Shown here: positions 1-8,711 of the stretch, piece after piece | How positions within the stretch are numbered: position 1 is the first letter of the stretch | Layout: each line of letters begins with the position of its first letter | Notes under the pieces: generated by a model | The model's input: the letters and a program-made list of their open reading frames with translations, nothing else | Told to the model about the DNA's origin: nothing | Database searches by the model: none | Position numbers and translations under genes: made by a program | Origin: Bacillus timonensis | GTDB lineage: Bacteria > Bacillota > Bacilli > Bacillales > Bacillaceae_L | Assembly (NCBI GenBank): GCA_020171895.1 | Contig: JAIVAN010000001.1 | Span: 171,602 to 235,601, forward strand | Reading direction: 5' to 3' | DNA: 64,000 nt

Positions 1-152
1 TCTTGCCTGCATGACCAGTCACAATCCTACTTGTATCATATTGTATGTCATAAGGATAAAAAATATTTTTTACACTGTCAAATGTTTACGTATCGATAGG
101 TTACATAATAAACTGTAAGGGTAGGTAAAAATTGGACGTCTGAGGTGAAAGC

Positions 153-1394
153 ATGATTGCAAATGAATATTTTTATGGCATGGTGCCCGTTTCGATAGAT
201 ATAACAAATGAAGAACGTACTGCAATATTAAGAGAATTTCCGGTACCAAGCTTGTCTGTGGCAGAGGGTGGATTCTCCATAGAAAATGAAGTGCATGGGA
301 ACCAAGTTAGAGGTGTAACGCTTTTGTTGAACGAATTTTCAATTGAACGTACACAAGGAGCGAATCCAAAGCCTTATTTTAAAATGAAGTTTTCAAATCA
401 TTTAGGTACATATAGTGCGAAGATGTGGGATAACGATGGAGCCGTAGAACGATATAGCCCGTTATTAGAAGAACATAGTGTTTTTCAGGTGTCAGGAAAA
501 GTAGAGGAATTTAAAAGTTTTAAATCGATCACGATCAGTGAGTTAAATGTAATTGGAGATGATATTGACCCATTTACGTTAATTGCGTGTACGGAGCAGT
601 CGTTAGAGGATTTCACGGTAGAATTGCATCACTATTTAAGTGAGTTAGAGGAGCCGTTTCGTTCGATAGGATTTGCAGGAATGAAGCGTTTTTGGCAGGA
701 GTTTCGTGTGCGGCCTGCTGCGATGGGACATCATCATGCATACTTAGGTGGACTTTTAAAGCATACGGTTGGGTTAATGAGGCTTGCTCGCTTTATTTTA
801 AAGCAAGATGAGAATCATTTTAAGGTAGTTTTACGTTTAATCAATCAAGTGGAAAAGGTGTATAAACAGGAGTTATGGAATGATCTACAATCTGATAATC
901 CTGGTGGAAGTCCGCGAAATCTTGTATGGAAGGATTCAGTCGATCATTTGTATTCAATGTTTTATGGCATGGCAAAGCATCGCGATGAAAAACCAAACGT
1001 TTCTCTGTTGATGTGCGCGATTTTGTATCATGATATCGGTAAATTAATGGAGTATCATCACGCTGGAAAAGGAACGGAAGAGTTTAGGTTTTTATATCCA
1101 ACTGCCGATGCTAATTCGTTGCAATATCGTAAGCCCACCGGAATTACAATGGATGAGCTTGGTGTGTTAGTTGGCCATATTCCATATGGGGTTATGATTG
1201 TTGGGAAAATCATTGAGACTGAAAACATCAACATGACACTTGAGGATATTCATCGACTACAGCATGCCATACTTTGTCATCACGGAAAACTGGAGTGGGG
1301 GGCAAACATTGCTCCAAAAACGATTGAAGGCTATTTAATTCATATTGTCGATTATTTGGACTCAAGGTATGAGAGAACAGAAGAAGTGAAGTAG
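153..1394 (+). CDS. OB-fold/HD-domain nuclease-like protein (YhaM family)
   Basis: 413 residues. About residues 51-135 read as an OB-fold nucleic-acid-binding domain and 190-400 as an HD metal-dependent hydrolase domain, with LLKHTVGL near 201-208 and the LYHDIGKL box (H293-D294). This order is that of YhaM, a cytoplasmic bacillar 3'-5' exoribonuclease, but YhaM is about 314 residues; here there is an extra N-terminal stretch of some 50 residues and a long insert between the first His motif and the HD pair. The start is set by TGAGGTGAAAGC just before ATG. It is probably a paralogue of YhaM acting on RNA or single-stranded DNA; the substrate is inferred. The next gene follows after 34 nt. Confidence 0.8.
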   Translation: MIANEYFYGMVPVSIDITNEERTAILREFPVPSLSVAEGGFSIENEVHGNQVRGVTLLLNEFSIERTQGANPKPYFKMKFSNHLGTYSAKMWDNDGAVERYSPLLEEHSVFQVSGKVEEFKSFKSITISELNVIGDDIDPFTLIACTEQSLEDFTVELHHYLSELEEPFRSIGFAGMKRFWQEFRVRPAAMGHHHAYLGGLLKHTVGLMRLARFILKQDENHFKVVLRLINQVEKVYKQELWNDLQSDNPGGSPRNLVWKDSVDHLYSMFYGMAKHRDEKPNVSLLMCAILYHDIGKLMEYHHAGKGTEEFRFLYPTADANSLQYRKPTGITMDELGVLVGHIPYGVMIVGKIIETENINMTLEDIHRLQHAILCHHGKLEWGANIAPKTIEGYLIHIVDYLDSRYERTEEVK

Positions 1395-1428
1395 CAATAT
1401 TAATAGAAGGAAAAGTGGGTGACGGTTT

Positions 1429-1827
1429 ATGGGGAAAACACATCGGGTGTTTGTGTATGGAACGTTATTGGTTGGAGAAAGAAATCATCATGTCGCGCAA
1501 CCACATCTTATTGATGTGGAGTCAGGCTCTGTAAAAGGATATTTATACAATGTTGGAGCGTATCCAGCGCTTGTGTTAGACGAAATGGGAACGGAAATCG
1601 TTGGCGAGTGGATTACGGTGACAGAGGAAGGACTTCGACATATGGATCTTTTAGAGGATTATGTGGAAGGTAGAGGTCATAATTTATATGAACGTGTTTG
1701 GGTGAAGGATGCTGGAACAGAGAACGAAGGGTTTGTGTATGTGTTTGAAGCGATGAAAGCAAGTAAGCTTCCTTTAATCGAGGGTGGTTCATGGCGTCAT
1801 AGACATGGTGAAAAAGAAAATTGTTAA
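1429..1827 (+). CDS. Gamma-glutamylcyclotransferase-like (GGCT/AIG2 fold) protein
   Basis: 132 residues. The N-terminus has the family hallmark FVYGTLL (residues 8-14), which forms the substrate-binding loop, and the MDLLEDY segment carries the likely catalytic acid E76, matching the LDxxEGY-type motif of the family. Members cyclise gamma-glutamyl amines or dipeptides to 5-oxoproline; the exact substrate cannot be read. It lies 34 nt behind the HD-domain gene on the same strand and may be co-transcribed. Length is normal for a bacterial GGCT-like protein. Confidence 0.8.
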   Translation: MGKTHRVFVYGTLLVGERNHHVAQPHLIDVESGSVKGYLYNVGAYPALVLDEMGTEIVGEWITVTEEGLRHMDLLEDYVEGRGHNLYERVWVKDAGTENEGFVYVFEAMKASKLPLIEGGSWRHRHGEKENC

Positions 1828-1910
1828 CCTGCAAAATAGGAGAATGGCCATTTTTTACATAAATTTTATCCCTTCCGAAAACACTAAACGTATGTTCGGG
1901 AGGTGTGGAA

Positions 1911-2222
1911 ATGGATTCAAATATTTATGCGGAAATTTATAAGGATTATAAACAGCAAGGACAGGATCAAGCAGCCTCAGAGATGGTTGACTCAGATTCA
2001 GGTGTTGAGAAGATTGTCGCCGTAAGAAAAAATGATGATGGTGACTTGATTGCGTTTAAGACGAGCGCAGGGCGAGAATTGGATTATGTCACTGCTTTAT
2101 CAGAAGCAAAAAATGGTAGTTTGGCACATGTTGATGTGTTTCATAAGTATGGTCGAGATATTTTGCGAAGTGAGCCTGATGGAGTGAAGGAAAATAATCT
2201 TGATCATCTGCCTACATTTTAA
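1911..2222 (+). CDS. DUF3892 family small protein
   Basis: 103 residues from ATG 1911, chosen because GGGAGG (1898-1903) is seven bases upstream; a GTG at 1905 is too close to it. The central part (KIVAVRKNDDGDLIAFKTSAG and the following DYVTALSEAKNG) is typical of DUF3892, a small domain with a strand-turn-strand core found in Bacillaceae. The N-terminus is acidic and gap-rich. No catalytic residues are evident and the function is unknown. The gene is followed by a strong terminator shared with the convergent pirin gene. Confidence 0.75.
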   Translation: MDSNIYAEIYKDYKQQGQDQAASEMVDSDSGVEKIVAVRKNDDGDLIAFKTSAGRELDYVTALSEAKNGSLAHVDVFHKYGRDILRSEPDGVKENNLDHLPTF

Positions 2223-2231
2223 GACAAAATG

Positions 2232-2263
2232 AAAAACCAACTCTATTTTTGGAGTTGGTTTTT
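2232..2263. terminator. Bidirectional Rho-independent terminator
   Basis: A 12-bp stem (AAAAACCAACTC paired with GAGTTGGTTTTT) with an 8-nt loop and A/T runs on both sides. It sits between the convergent DUF3892 and pirin genes and can serve both. Confidence 0.9.
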
Positions 2264-2266
2264 GTT

Positions 2267-3121
2267 TTATTTCGCTTCTAATCCGAACTTGCCACTGTGG
2301 TAATCTTGAAAAGCTTGACGAATTTCTTCCATACTACCCATGACAAATGGTCCATATGGAACGATTCGCTCTCTCGTTGGTTTAGCAGAATAGATGAGAA
2401 CTTTTGAGCGTTTGTTTGCGGTAAGAGTTAGTTCGCTTCTATCATTTGTTCCACTTTCGTTAAATGTGAGTTGTGCTACACCGTTTTTTTTGATAGTCAT
2501 GTTGTTCTCTCCCGCCATAATTTCACCTGATGTGACATACAAGAATGCATTATGATTCTCGGGTATATGGTGCTCAAATGTAGCTCCTTTTGATAACGTG
2601 ATTTCTGACAGTGTCAATGGGACTAATGGTTTTAAAGGACCCTCCACGCCATGAAGTTGACCAGCATATACTCTAACTGATCCTCCCTCAAACGATACAA
2701 GCGGTGTTTGGTCTCCGTAAATATCTTGATAGCTTGATGGAGTTGACCGTAAGTTTCTCGGAAGGTTTACCCACAATTGCAACGTATGAGCTATATCGTC
2801 ATCCACTGCTTCTTCTGCGTGACGAACACCACTTCCTGCATTCATATACTGAATATCCCCAGCTTCTAAAATGCCATAACCACCGCTGTTATCAATATGT
2901 TCAACTCTACCATCAATCACATATGTAATGGTTTGAAAGCCACGGTGTGGATGATCTGAGAATGTACCTCGTTTAAACCAATCTTCTGCCATTAAAATAA
3001 ACGGATCTAGCTCCTGCCATTGTTCAGGCGAAAAGAGAAGCCCTTTTTGAACAGCGGGAAATTGCATTTCCTCAAATTTCACATCCCATTGACGCTTTAC
3101 TTGTCTTTTTAAACGTACCAT
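2267..3121 (-). CDS. Pirin family protein (cupin)
   Basis: 284 residues, full length for the pirin/YhhW family. The N-terminal cupin keeps the metal site: H57 and H59 in SDHPHRGFQT, and H101 and E103 in GSGVRHAEEA. The C-terminal half is the second cupin of the family. Bacterial pirins are cytoplasmic iron-binding proteins, some with quercetin 2,3-dioxygenase activity; the substrate here is unknown. The gene stands alone, convergent with DUF3892, with a GGAGG-type site upstream of its start (GAGGTTTTCATC on the minus strand). Confidence 0.88.
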   Translation of the reverse strand: MVRLKRQVKRQWDVKFEEMQFPAVQKGLLFSPEQWQELDPFILMAEDWFKRGTFSDHPHRGFQTITYVIDGRVEHIDNSGGYGILEAGDIQYMNAGSGVRHAEEAVDDDIAHTLQLWVNLPRNLRSTPSSYQDIYGDQTPLVSFEGGSVRVYAGQLHGVEGPLKPLVPLTLSEITLSKGATFEHHIPENHNAFLYVTSGEIMAGENNMTIKKNGVAQLTFNESGTNDRSELTLTANKRSKVLIYSAKPTRERIVPYGPFVMGSMEEIRQAFQDYHSGKFGLEAK

Positions 3122-3256
3122 GATGAAAACCTCCGAAATTGATGTTAGGTAAAAGATATCATGAAAAGTTCCTTTATCAAAGAAAAGTGGCTTGTAAAAA
3201 AAGGGTTTCGTTTGTTCATGGAGAATGTATGGTAGATGGTAAAAGGGGGCATGTGC

Positions 3257-3748
3257 ATGAGGAGGATTACGCTTGCAAACGGTGATACGGTTGAAGTAGA
3301 GTGCTTGAGCTGTGCACTTACAAGTGGGTTAGTGGAACCAGAAGGTGGAGTCATTGTAGAAACAGAGCATTTTCACGCCCATCAGGACGTCGCTTATCCA
3401 ATTAAAGGGTTAGTGATTGTAGCTTCAAAACGTCATGTCACTTGTTTAGATGAGTTAACAGAAGAAGAACGTTTTGAGTATATTACGCTTCTATCAACGA
3501 TTCGGAAAGCACAAAGAGACGTTCTAGGTATAGAGCATGTGTATTACTTCTATAATGAAGATACCACTCACCATTTTCATACATGGATGGTTCCTCGCTA
3601 TGAATGGATGTATGAGTTTGGTCGTTCTGTAGAATCTGTACGCCCCGTGTTGTTATATGCTAGGAATGAAATGAATGATGAGACGAACCGAAAAGAAGTG
3701 TTAAAAGCGATTGATCAGCTACGTGAAGTATTCCATCACGAGAAATAG
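3257..3748 (+). CDS. HIT-like nucleotide-binding family protein
   Basis: About 164 residues from ATG 3257; AAAGGGGG at 3241-3248 fits this start better than the ATGs at 3236 or 3251. The C-terminal half has a histidine cluster, DTTHHFHTWMVPRY, that resembles the HxHxHxx catalytic loop of the HIT (histidine triad) superfamily, and HVYYFYNED precedes it. Related proteins hydrolyse or transfer nucleotidyl groups. The final His of a strict triad is replaced by Trp, so activity is uncertain. It is a single gene before the SRPBCC gene. Confidence 0.7.
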   Translation: MRRITLANGDTVEVECLSCALTSGLVEPEGGVIVETEHFHAHQDVAYPIKGLVIVASKRHVTCLDELTEEERFEYITLLSTIRKAQRDVLGIEHVYYFYNEDTTHHFHTWMVPRYEWMYEFGRSVESVRPVLLYARNEMNDETNRKEVLKAIDQLREVFHHEK

Positions 3749-3785
3749 AATATGATTTTAAAACAAGAAATTAGGAGGGCTATCA

Positions 3786-4298
3786 ATGGAAAAACGTGAT
3801 TTTGTAAATGTGGATGACGCAGCATTGGTGATGACGAATGTTTTTGACGCACCAATTGAAAAGGTATTTGCGATGTGGACGGAAGAACAACACCTTGGAA
3901 ACTGGTGGAGTCCAAAAGGATTTTCGATCGAGATTTCAAAGTTAGAGTGTAAACCAGGTGGTGTTTTTCATTATAAACAGACTACCCCTGATGGATTTGC
4001 AATGTGGGGAAGGTTTGAATATCGTGAAGTCCGTCAGCCTAACAAACTAGTGTATATTAATTCATTTTCTGATGAAGAGGGAAATGTTGTTCGTGCCCCG
4101 TTTAGTTCGACTTTTCCTTTACAAATTGAAAATACACTAATTTTTACAGAAGAAGAAGGTGGAACGAAGCTTGTGATGTCAGGAGTTCCATTTCAAGCTA
4201 CAGATGAGGAACGAGAAGCCTTTAAAGGGATGCATGATGCGATAAGACAAGGGTTTGCTGGCACGTTTGAACAGCTTCAAGCTTATTTAAGCAAATGA
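3786..4298 (+). CDS. SRPBCC/AHSA1-domain protein
   Basis: 170 residues forming one SRPBCC (START-like) domain: MTNVFDAPIEKVFAMWTEEQ, then LGNWWSPKGF and GGVFHYKQTTPDG are typical of the AHSA1/polyketide-cyclase-like group. These helix-grip folds bind hydrophobic ligands; Bacillaceae carry many paralogues of unknown ligand. The start follows TTAGGAGGGCTATCA. It is 38 nt downstream of the HIT-like gene and is closed by a terminator, so the two may form a short transcript. Confidence 0.82.
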   Translation: MEKRDFVNVDDAALVMTNVFDAPIEKVFAMWTEEQHLGNWWSPKGFSIEISKLECKPGGVFHYKQTTPDGFAMWGRFEYREVRQPNKLVYINSFSDEEGNVVRAPFSSTFPLQIENTLIFTEEEGGTKLVMSGVPFQATDEEREAFKGMHDAIRQGFAGTFEQLQAYLSK

Positions 4299-4314
4299 GA
4301 TAAGTAAGTGATGG

Positions 4315-4345
4315 AGGTATCTTCTTTTGTAGAAGATGCCTTTTG
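4315..4345 (+). terminator. Rho-independent terminator
   Basis: An 11-bp stem, AGGTATCTTCT with AGAAGATGCCT (one G-T pair), followed by TTTTG. It closes the SRPBCC transcript. Confidence 0.75.
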
Positions 4346-4436
4346 TCTTATAGGTTATTTTTTTGCAAAGAGGATTTGATTCGAAGGGGACGAACTTATG
4401 TAGTAAGTGATTTTTTAATAAGGGGAGGGACTATAG

Positions 4437-4922
4437 ATGATGGATGAAAATGTGCGTATTCGGGAAGAAATTTTACAAAGTGTGAACGGATTGTCTGACG
4501 AACAGTTAAATGAGAAGCACAGTGATGATAGTTGGTCCATTGCACAAGTTCTAGACCATTTAGTGAAGATGGAGCGCATTGTGACAAAATTAATCTTGGC
4601 ACAGGTGAAGAGTGAAGGACATGAAATTGTTGATGATAAGCCCATTCATTTAACGGTTGATCGAAGAAGAAAGGTGAAAGCACCTGATTATGTTTTGCCT
4701 TCGAATGATTTTGTGACGTTCGAGGAGATGAAGGTGAGGCTTACGAGTTCTCGCAAGGCTTTTGCGGATGTGGTGGCAACTTTAGATGAAGAGGTGCTGA
4801 ATCAAAAGTCTTTTGCTCATCCAATATTCGGTTTGATGAGTGTAAGGCAATGGATTCCGTTTGTCGGCTTGCATGAGAAGCGCCATTTGGCACAGATTGA
4901 GGAAGTGAAGGCGGGGTTGTGA
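4437..4922 (+). CDS. DinB/YfiT-like four-helix-bundle protein
   Basis: 161 residues. The pattern is that of the DinB_2 superfamily: an N-terminal helix ending in SWSIAQVLDHLVKMER with the first metal His (H in LDHL), and the C-terminal GLHEKRHLAQIEEVK with two further histidines. The fold often holds a metal through three His and includes thiol-dependent transferases. The substrate is unknown. The start follows AGGGGAGGGACTATAG. It is a single gene between a terminator and the alkylation-repair operon. Confidence 0.8.
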   Translation: MMDENVRIREEILQSVNGLSDEQLNEKHSDDSWSIAQVLDHLVKMERIVTKLILAQVKSEGHEIVDDKPIHLTVDRRRKVKAPDYVLPSNDFVTFEEMKVRLTSSRKAFADVVATLDEEVLNQKSFAHPIFGLMSVRQWIPFVGLHEKRHLAQIEEVKAGL

Positions 4923-5056
4923 TGAGTTAACCTTTGATATAGCGGTTGCCGTAAAAATACATCTTTATCGCATGGAATAACGGTTGTTATCTTCACATGT
5001 AAATTTGGTAGATAATAAGATTATCAAATCATTGGTGAATATATAGGAGTGTTGTG

Positions 5057-6190
5057 ATGAAACCTTTAACGGATGAAGAGAAATATGAGAATCTATCACC
5101 CAACTCTCAGGAGTTTAATGGGGTATTTTTTACGGCAGTCAAATCAACAGGAATCTATTGTTTACCAAGTTGTACAGCAAGGCGTCCGAAGAGAGAGAAT
5201 GTAGAGTTTTATGATTGTGCACTTGAGGCTGAAAAGAATGGGTATAGGGCTTGTAAAAGATGCCTTCCTAATTTATGTGGGGTGCCGTGGGTTGATCATA
5301 AAGAATCTATTGAACTTGTTGTTCCGAAGAGTTTTCGTTTTAAGGAGTGTTTGGTGTATTTAGACCGTTCTACTAATGAGTGCTTACATCGTGTGAAAGG
5401 AGATGCTTTTTTAAAACTTCTTAAATTTGAAGATGTTCTTGTTCTTATCAAAATTGAGAGTGCTGGACAAAAGCTACATGTAACCTTTTTAAATGAGGTT
5501 CCAACGAAATGGGTACGGGCACAGGTCGCCAAATATGTTTGGGATCTGTTTGATTTAGGGACAAATCTATCAAAGTTTTATGAAGTGGCAAAACGAGATC
5601 CTATACTTCATGGGTTAGTGGAGAGATATAAGGGATTGCGAATTGTGAAAATCATGGATGTGTTTGAAGGGTTTTGTTGGGCGATTTTAGGACAACAAAT
5701 CAACTTACCATTTGCATACACGTTAAAAAGGAGATTTGTAGAAGCATACGGAGAAAAAATGGTTTACGAGGATGAGCGATACTATCTTTTTCCATCACCA
5801 GAGATTATCTCAACAATAGAAGTAGAGGATTTAAAAAAGCTCCAAATTTCAACGAGAAAGGCGGAGTATATCATTGGTGTGGCAAAAGCATTTCAGGAAG
5901 GAACGTTGAAGAAAACGGATATTACTTTTGAAAAGGATTATGAAGCGTTAAAAAGTCAATTTGTCGCACTACGTGGGATCGGAAACTGGACGGCTGATTA
6001 TGTCATCATGAAGTGTTCTTCGATAAACCAGGCGTTTCCAATTGCCGATGTTGGCATTCATAATGCGTTGAAGGGTATTTTAAGTTTGGAGAAAAAGCCG
6101 ACAGTGACAGAAATAGAGAAATTAGCTGAAAATTGGCGTGGCTGGGAAGCGTATGTGACCTTTTATTTGTGGAGGTGGTTGTATGACTAA
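5057..6190 (+). CDS. alkA: Ada zinc domain fused to AlkA DNA-3-methyladenine glycosylase
   Basis: 377 residues from ATG 5057 (AGGAG at 5045-5049; the GTG at 5054 is too near). Residues about 10-75 are an Ada N-terminal zinc domain: C35 and C39 in GIYCLPSC and C66 and C69 in ACKRC, the four cysteines that hold zinc and, in Ada, accept methyl from phosphotriesters. The rest is an AlkA-type HhH-GPD glycosylase, with the hairpin LRGIGNWTADYVIMK and the catalytic Asp in FPIADVGI. It should excise alkylated bases in DNA. The AraC-type DNA-binding region of Ada is absent, so it is not a typical Ada activator. It overlaps the next gene, ogt, by 8 nt. Confidence 0.9.
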   Translation: MKPLTDEEKYENLSPNSQEFNGVFFTAVKSTGIYCLPSCTARRPKRENVEFYDCALEAEKNGYRACKRCLPNLCGVPWVDHKESIELVVPKSFRFKECLVYLDRSTNECLHRVKGDAFLKLLKFEDVLVLIKIESAGQKLHVTFLNEVPTKWVRAQVAKYVWDLFDLGTNLSKFYEVAKRDPILHGLVERYKGLRIVKIMDVFEGFCWAILGQQINLPFAYTLKRRFVEAYGEKMVYEDERYYLFPSPEIISTIEVEDLKKLQISTRKAEYIIGVAKAFQEGTLKKTDITFEKDYEALKSQFVALRGIGNWTADYVIMKCSSINQAFPIADVGIHNALKGILSLEKKPTVTEIEKLAENWRGWEAYVTFYLWRWLYD

Positions 6191-6668
6191 GGTGTACTGT
6201 GGGCATTTTGAGTCACCGATAGGCATCATCGAAATCATCACTTCCGAGAATGCCGTTTTGTCAGCAATGTTTGTAGAGACAGGGGTAAATAACAGGTCGA
6301 ATCAATCTGATTTGCTAACAGAAGCAATCGGACAATTTGAAGAGTATTTTAGCGGAGTAAGGAAAGAATTTGATGTGCCTTATATGATGAAAGGGACTGA
6401 TTTTCAACAAGAAGTGTGGGAGGCATTATCACGTATTCCTTATGGTGATACAATGACGTATAAAGAATTAGCCTCTGAGGTTGGAAATGAAAAAGCAGTA
6501 AGAGCGGTCGGTCATGCAAATGGTAGAAATGTGCTGAGTATAATGGTACCTTGTCATAGAGTCATAGGATCCAATAAACATTTGACAGGTTATGCTGGGG
6601 GGCTTCATCGGAAGCAGTGGTTAATCGAGTTCGAAGCACGTTTCAAGAAATGTTCTTCAATTCTTTAA
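6183..6668 (+). CDS. ogt: Methylated-DNA-[protein]-cysteine S-methyltransferase
   Basis: 161 residues with the catalytic IMVPCHRVIG motif; its Cys takes the alkyl group from O6-alkylguanine in a suicide reaction. The helix-turn-helix segment IPYGDTMTYKELASEVG and the arginine finger in KAVRAVGHANGRN are also present. Translation is coupled to the Ada-AlkA gene through an 8-nt overlap (GTGGTTGTATGA), so base excision and direct reversal of alkyl damage are co-expressed. Length is normal for a bacterial Ogt/AdaB. A second copy lies at 44780-45268. Confidence 0.93.
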   Translation: MTKVYCGHFESPIGIIEIITSENAVLSAMFVETGVNNRSNQSDLLTEAIGQFEEYFSGVRKEFDVPYMMKGTDFQQEVWEALSRIPYGDTMTYKELASEVGNEKAVRAVGHANGRNVLSIMVPCHRVIGSNKHLTGYAGGLHRKQWLIEFEARFKKCSSIL

Positions 6669-6732
6669 ATTAATAGAGGATTTTTCACACATTTATCGAA
6701 ACTATACTAAAACGTGTGAAGGGATGAATGTC

Positions 6733-7020
6733 ATGTTGATTCGAAGCTCTGTTGATATTGAGAATTTCTTGAAGGACTTTAACCGTTTTGCTAGCTATGA
6801 TTCTACAAAAGAGAAACATTATTTTGTATTCAGTGATAAAAGACGTGGAGGGCAGTTAACCTTGATGCTAAAAGGGGTAAACTGGACTGTTCACGGAATG
6901 GGTGAAGGTTATTGTGATATTGATGAGACGACACTTTCAGCAGAAGAGTGCGCAAAGTTTGTTTGGTTTCATCGAAAAGCCATCAATCAAAGTTTAAAAG
7001 AATGTTTAGTAGAGTGTTAA
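6733..7020 (+). CDS. Conserved-looking small protein of unknown function
   Basis: 95 residues from ATG 6733, chosen because AAGGGATG lies about nine bases upstream; an in-frame ATG at 6724 is too close to it. The protein is soluble and mixed alpha/beta: an N-terminal helix (SVDIENFLKDFNRF), strands around HYFVFSDKRRGG and QLTLMLKGVNWTVHGMG, then a Cys-containing tail. I do not recognise a family. It follows ogt by 64 nt and may share its transcript, but nothing in it points to DNA repair. Confidence 0.65.
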   Translation: MLIRSSVDIENFLKDFNRFASYDSTKEKHYFVFSDKRRGGQLTLMLKGVNWTVHGMGEGYCDIDETTLSAEECAKFVWFHRKAINQSLKECLVEC

Positions 7021-7021
7021 A

Positions 7022-7046
7022 AAAAAGGACCAACATTTGTTGGTCC
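7022..7046 (-). terminator. Rho-independent terminator for the minus-strand XRE operon
   Basis: An 8-bp stem, GGACCAAC with GTTGGTCC, with a 4-nt loop. The adjoining A run on the plus strand becomes a T run on the minus strand, so it terminates the operon running from 8533 down to 7055. Confidence 0.82.
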
Positions 7047-7054
7047 GCGAGTTC

Positions 7055-7357
7055 TTAATTGAGTAAGTTCATCTTTTTCCTCATATAAAATAGGACGAAT
7101 GTGTTAATAATTATTCCAATTCCCCATACGATCGAATAGATGATGACTCCGATTACTTGACTGATTCCATCAATGGACATGCTAAACCATATAGCAGATG
7201 CCACACCGTATAGAGCGGCGCTACTAACAAATCCAAACATCCAACTTTGGAACAGTTTGTTCGTCCGATTCATTAAAAGAATTATAATAAGTGTAGAAAG
7301 GATGGCAGCTACTGACATCATTCCAAAAAAAATCATGCCTTCTTGTACATTTGACAT
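7055..7357 (-). CDS. Three-helix membrane protein
   Basis: 100 residues with three hydrophobic stretches, about 9-29, 38-58 and 66-91, and a basic tail (MRKKMNLLN) that should be cytoplasmic. No family is recognised. It is the last gene of a three-gene minus-strand operon (membrane-anchored protein, XRE regulator, this protein), 11 nt after the regulator, with a GTAGGGGGTAAAACG start region. Small membrane proteins next to XRE regulators are often what the regulator controls; that is inference only. Confidence 0.7.
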   Translation of the reverse strand: MSNVQEGMIFFGMMSVAAILSTLIIILLMNRTNKLFQSWMFGFVSSAALYGVASAIWFSMSIDGISQVIGVIIYSIVWGIGIIINTFVLFYMRKKMNLLN

Positions 7358-7368
7358 CGTTTTACCCC

Positions 7369-7827
7369 CTACATTTTCATTTTAGCTAGTTCTTGTAATC
7401 GTTCTAATGCGTCTGATTTTTCAAATGTGCTAAACCAGCGATAGTCTTGATCATCGATGATGCGATAATGGTTACTAAGGATGTTTTGTTGCAGTCTGTA
7501 TCTTCCTTGTGTTTGTGTCTCTCTCCACCAAACTTTACCACCCATTGTTTTTTCTTTCGGTCGTTCAAGTCCATCGTGTGCAATCGTTTCAATTATTTCA
7601 AGTGGGTCTTCACCTAAGCTTGCTTGAAGAATTTCACTATCTCGAAAAAGGGCACACGCAGTCACTGCAGTTGACCAGCCAGCTGTCATTCTCCCTTTTT
7701 CGATTTGGACAAGCGTTTTTTTAGAAAGTCCTAGCACTTCGGCCATTCGATCCTGTGTGTAGCCTTTTTCTGTTCGAATAAGTTTGATTTTTTGTGAAAT
7801 CAGGTCGATGATTTCTTCTTTTGTCAT
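7369..7827 (-). CDS. XRE-family transcriptional regulator with C-terminal extension
   Basis: 152 residues. Residues about 12-66 form a Cro/CI-type helix-turn-helix (IRTEKGYTQDRMAEVLGLSK with KKTLVQIEKG). The C-terminal 85 residues contain a WW-rich segment (GKVWWRETQTQG, YRWFSTFEKSDALERLQEL) that may sense a ligand or make dimers. The start follows AAGGAGCCTGCCCAT. It sits between two membrane-protein genes on the minus strand and probably regulates its own operon. Confidence 0.83.
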   Translation of the reverse strand: MTKEEIIDLISQKIKLIRTEKGYTQDRMAEVLGLSKKTLVQIEKGRMTAGWSTAVTACALFRDSEILQASLGEDPLEIIETIAHDGLERPKEKTMGGKVWWRETQTQGRYRLQQNILSNHYRIIDDQDYRWFSTFEKSDALERLQELAKMKM

Positions 7828-7840
7828 ATGGGCAGGCTCC

Positions 7841-8533
7841 TTAATTATGTTTGATGTATTTCTTTATGTCCTCTTTTTGTTTAATGTTGTTAAGCTCAGT
7901 AGCTGGAATGTTGATAAAGTTCATGTGCTTTGAATCATCAAGTACTTCAAAATAAATGGTTACTTCCACGTTTTGAATGTCTTTTTCTTGTAAGAGTGAA
8001 ACAAGACGATATGTTTTTTCAATGGTTTCTGCTTCTGTCTTCTCTGACCATTCTTTCGTAAGGTGAACAGCGATAAAAAACCGCGATTCTATTTCAGTGA
8101 AGTGTGGAATGTCCTTTTCAATCTGTAAATCTTGACCAATCCCATATACGCCATCTATTGCTATAAATTCTGGGTTTGGAAAGAGTTGATTTAAAGTAGG
8201 ACTTACTTCGTCTGACAGCTGCTTTTTCCAAACAGCTTCAGGGTAGTAGTCATAAAGTGTTTGGCTACTGTAGGATTCCCCAGAAAAGGTTAACCCTTTG
8301 TATTCACCATCCAATACGGTAAATCTTGCACCGTATTTTCCATCTTTAAAATTGTAGTATCGATCCGATATTTCCACTTGAATATCGTATTTTTCCTCAA
8401 CTTGGGCATGAAGTTTTTTCGCTGTAAAGTACTTGCCCCATGGAGTCCCAAAAAAACTTGTGTACACAAAGCCTGCCGATAAAATAAGGCCAATTCCTGT
8501 AATAATCAGCGATATTTTTAACCAATTTGCCAT
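7841..8533 (-). CDS. Membrane-anchored extracytoplasmic protein of unknown function
   Basis: About 230 residues from ATG 8533 (AAAAAGGAG eight to nine bases upstream; the ATG at 8542 touches it). One N-terminal transmembrane helix (residues about 6-26) is followed by a soluble, charged domain of roughly 200 residues that should lie outside the membrane, with aromatic-rich segments such as YDYYPEAVWKKQL. No family is recognised. It is the first gene of the operon with the XRE regulator, 13 nt apart. Confidence 0.72.
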   Translation of the reverse strand: MANWLKISLIITGIGLILSAGFVYTSFFGTPWGKYFTAKKLHAQVEEKYDIQVEISDRYYNFKDGKYGARFTVLDGEYKGLTFSGESYSSQTLYDYYPEAVWKKQLSDEVSPTLNQLFPNPEFIAIDGVYGIGQDLQIEKDIPHFTEIESRFFIAVHLTKEWSEKTEAETIEKTYRLVSLLQEKDIQNVEVTIYFEVLDDSKHMNFINIPATELNNIKQKEDIKKYIKHN

Positions 8534-8711
8534 CGAATCCATCTCCTTTTTACATCTTTAGTGTAATTATACACTTTTTGTGTTAGAAAGAAAGTATTAT
8601 TTCCCTGTATAAGAAAAAAATGGGAAAAAAGTCACGTGTAACATTTTTCATTCGTGATGCTCTTTTGTATGTTAGTATTTTAGTAATGAAATAATAGGTA
8701 AGGGTGATCTC

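Noticed and set aside
1..152. Promoter or RNA feature at the left edge
   Set aside because: AT-rich sequence with no convincing -35/-10 pair, hairpin or gene.
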